The translations under genes were made by a program, and so were the position numbers. This document shows, piece after piece, positions 63,726-64,000 of a stretch of DNA of 64,000 bases. Each line of letters begins with the position of its first letter. The first letter of the stretch is position 1. Source of the DNA: Virgibacillus doumboii (lineage in GTDB: Bacteria; Bacillota; Bacilli; Bacillales; Amphibacillaceae); assembly GCF_902806455.1 (NCBI RefSeq), contig NZ_CADCWQ010000001.1, forward strand, positions 3,100,001 to 3,164,000, in the 5' to 3' direction. The notes under the pieces are model-generated. The model saw only the letters and a program-made list of their open reading frames with translations. It was not told the DNA's origin and made no database searches.

Positions 63726-64000
63726 TTAAGGAGCAAACCCATAAAAAAGTAATATAAATATAAAGGATAATACATATCCAATACCTACTAACAAGGCTAT
63801 CCAAATTATTAACATAGCAATTTTTGACCAAGTTCTTTTAAACGATTCATTAGTAAATTTAAATAATTTGTAACCGACTAAAATAAACAGTGGAATGAGG
63901 TAAAAGTACAAGAAAAAATTCACCCAGTCAAACTGCTTTTGAAAACCACCATCAACAGGATTATCATATAAATGATACGTTGATGAAATATAAATTAGTC
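63726..64000 (-). CDS. Membrane protein, C-terminal part (cut by window edge)
   Basis: The frame is open from the right edge to a stop at 63726, giving about 90 residues. It shows an extracellular-looking segment (YHLYDNPVDGGFQKQFDW) and then two or three membrane helices (FFLYFYLIPLFILVGYKLF, IAMLIIWIALLVGIGYVL, FIFILLFYGF). A GTG start at 63923 would give a 65-residue protein, but the continuous frame beyond it makes a larger membrane protein likelier. The start lies outside. Not recognised. Confidence 0.55.
   Translation of the reverse strand, partial: LIYISSTYHLYDNPVDGGFQKQFDWVNFFLYFYLIPLFILVGYKLFKFTNESFKRTWSKIAMLIIWIALLVGIGYVLSFIFILLFYGFAP

Overview
The window looks like chromosome of a low-GC, endospore-forming Bacillaceae bacterium, probably of the halotolerant Virgibacillus/Lentibacillus/Oceanobacillus type. 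The reasons are a B. subtilis-style pur operon with a guanine riboswitch and PurR boxes, two complete GerA-type germinant receptor operons, the order yeaC-yeaD-yebA-guaA-pbuG, and acidic surface lipoproteins. I see no insertion sequence, prophage, CRISPR array, rRNA or tRNA.

Layout. (1) 1-9372, minus: purE-K-B-C-S-Q-L-F-M-N, cut by the left edge in purN, with terminator, guanine riboswitch, promoter and PurR box at 9391-9660. (2) 9.8-12.8 kb: yebE-like gene, Hsp20, MOSC and DUF1801 genes, plus a decayed short-chain dehydrogenase relic. (3) 12.9-28.3 kb: a probable carboxylic-acid uptake and catabolism regulon. It has an acyl-CoA ligase, then an operon livK-G-F-H-M, KASIII-like enzyme, alpha/beta hydrolase, SDR, and a large NTPase-TPR-BTAD regulator. 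A separate plus-strand group of surface proteins lies at 14.7-17.1 kb. (4) 28.4-37.1 kb: membrane protein, msrA, first ger operon (A-C-small protein-B), orphan ABC ATPase, MFS transporter. (5) 37.5-45.5 kb: pbuG and guaA, each behind its own guanine riboswitch, then yebA-yeaD-yeaC. (6) 45.9-53.1 kb: amidase, second ger operon (A-B-C-small protein) and a divergent DUF3231 gene with a SigG-like promoter. (7) 53.2-63.0 kb: S11 carboxypeptidase, fetAB-like transporter, hexameric tyrosine-coordinated heme protein, and an app-ordered oligopeptide transporter (D-F-A-B-C). (8) 63.1-64.0 kb: a toxin-antitoxin remnant and a membrane protein cut by the right edge.

Most notable observation. The acyl-CoA ligase gene and livK, about 10 kb apart, carry the same promoter architecture: two heptamers TGTAACT with a 4-bp spacer (11-bp period), then exactly 9 bp, then a -10 box (TATACT or TATCAT). 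This is how SARP/BTAD regulators are known to bind, and the window's only BTAD regulator is encoded directly upstream of livK. I infer one regulon for an unknown carboxylate. Second, many intergenic regions hold degenerate periodic repeats of three families (about 21, 50 and 52 bp periods) that no gene explains.
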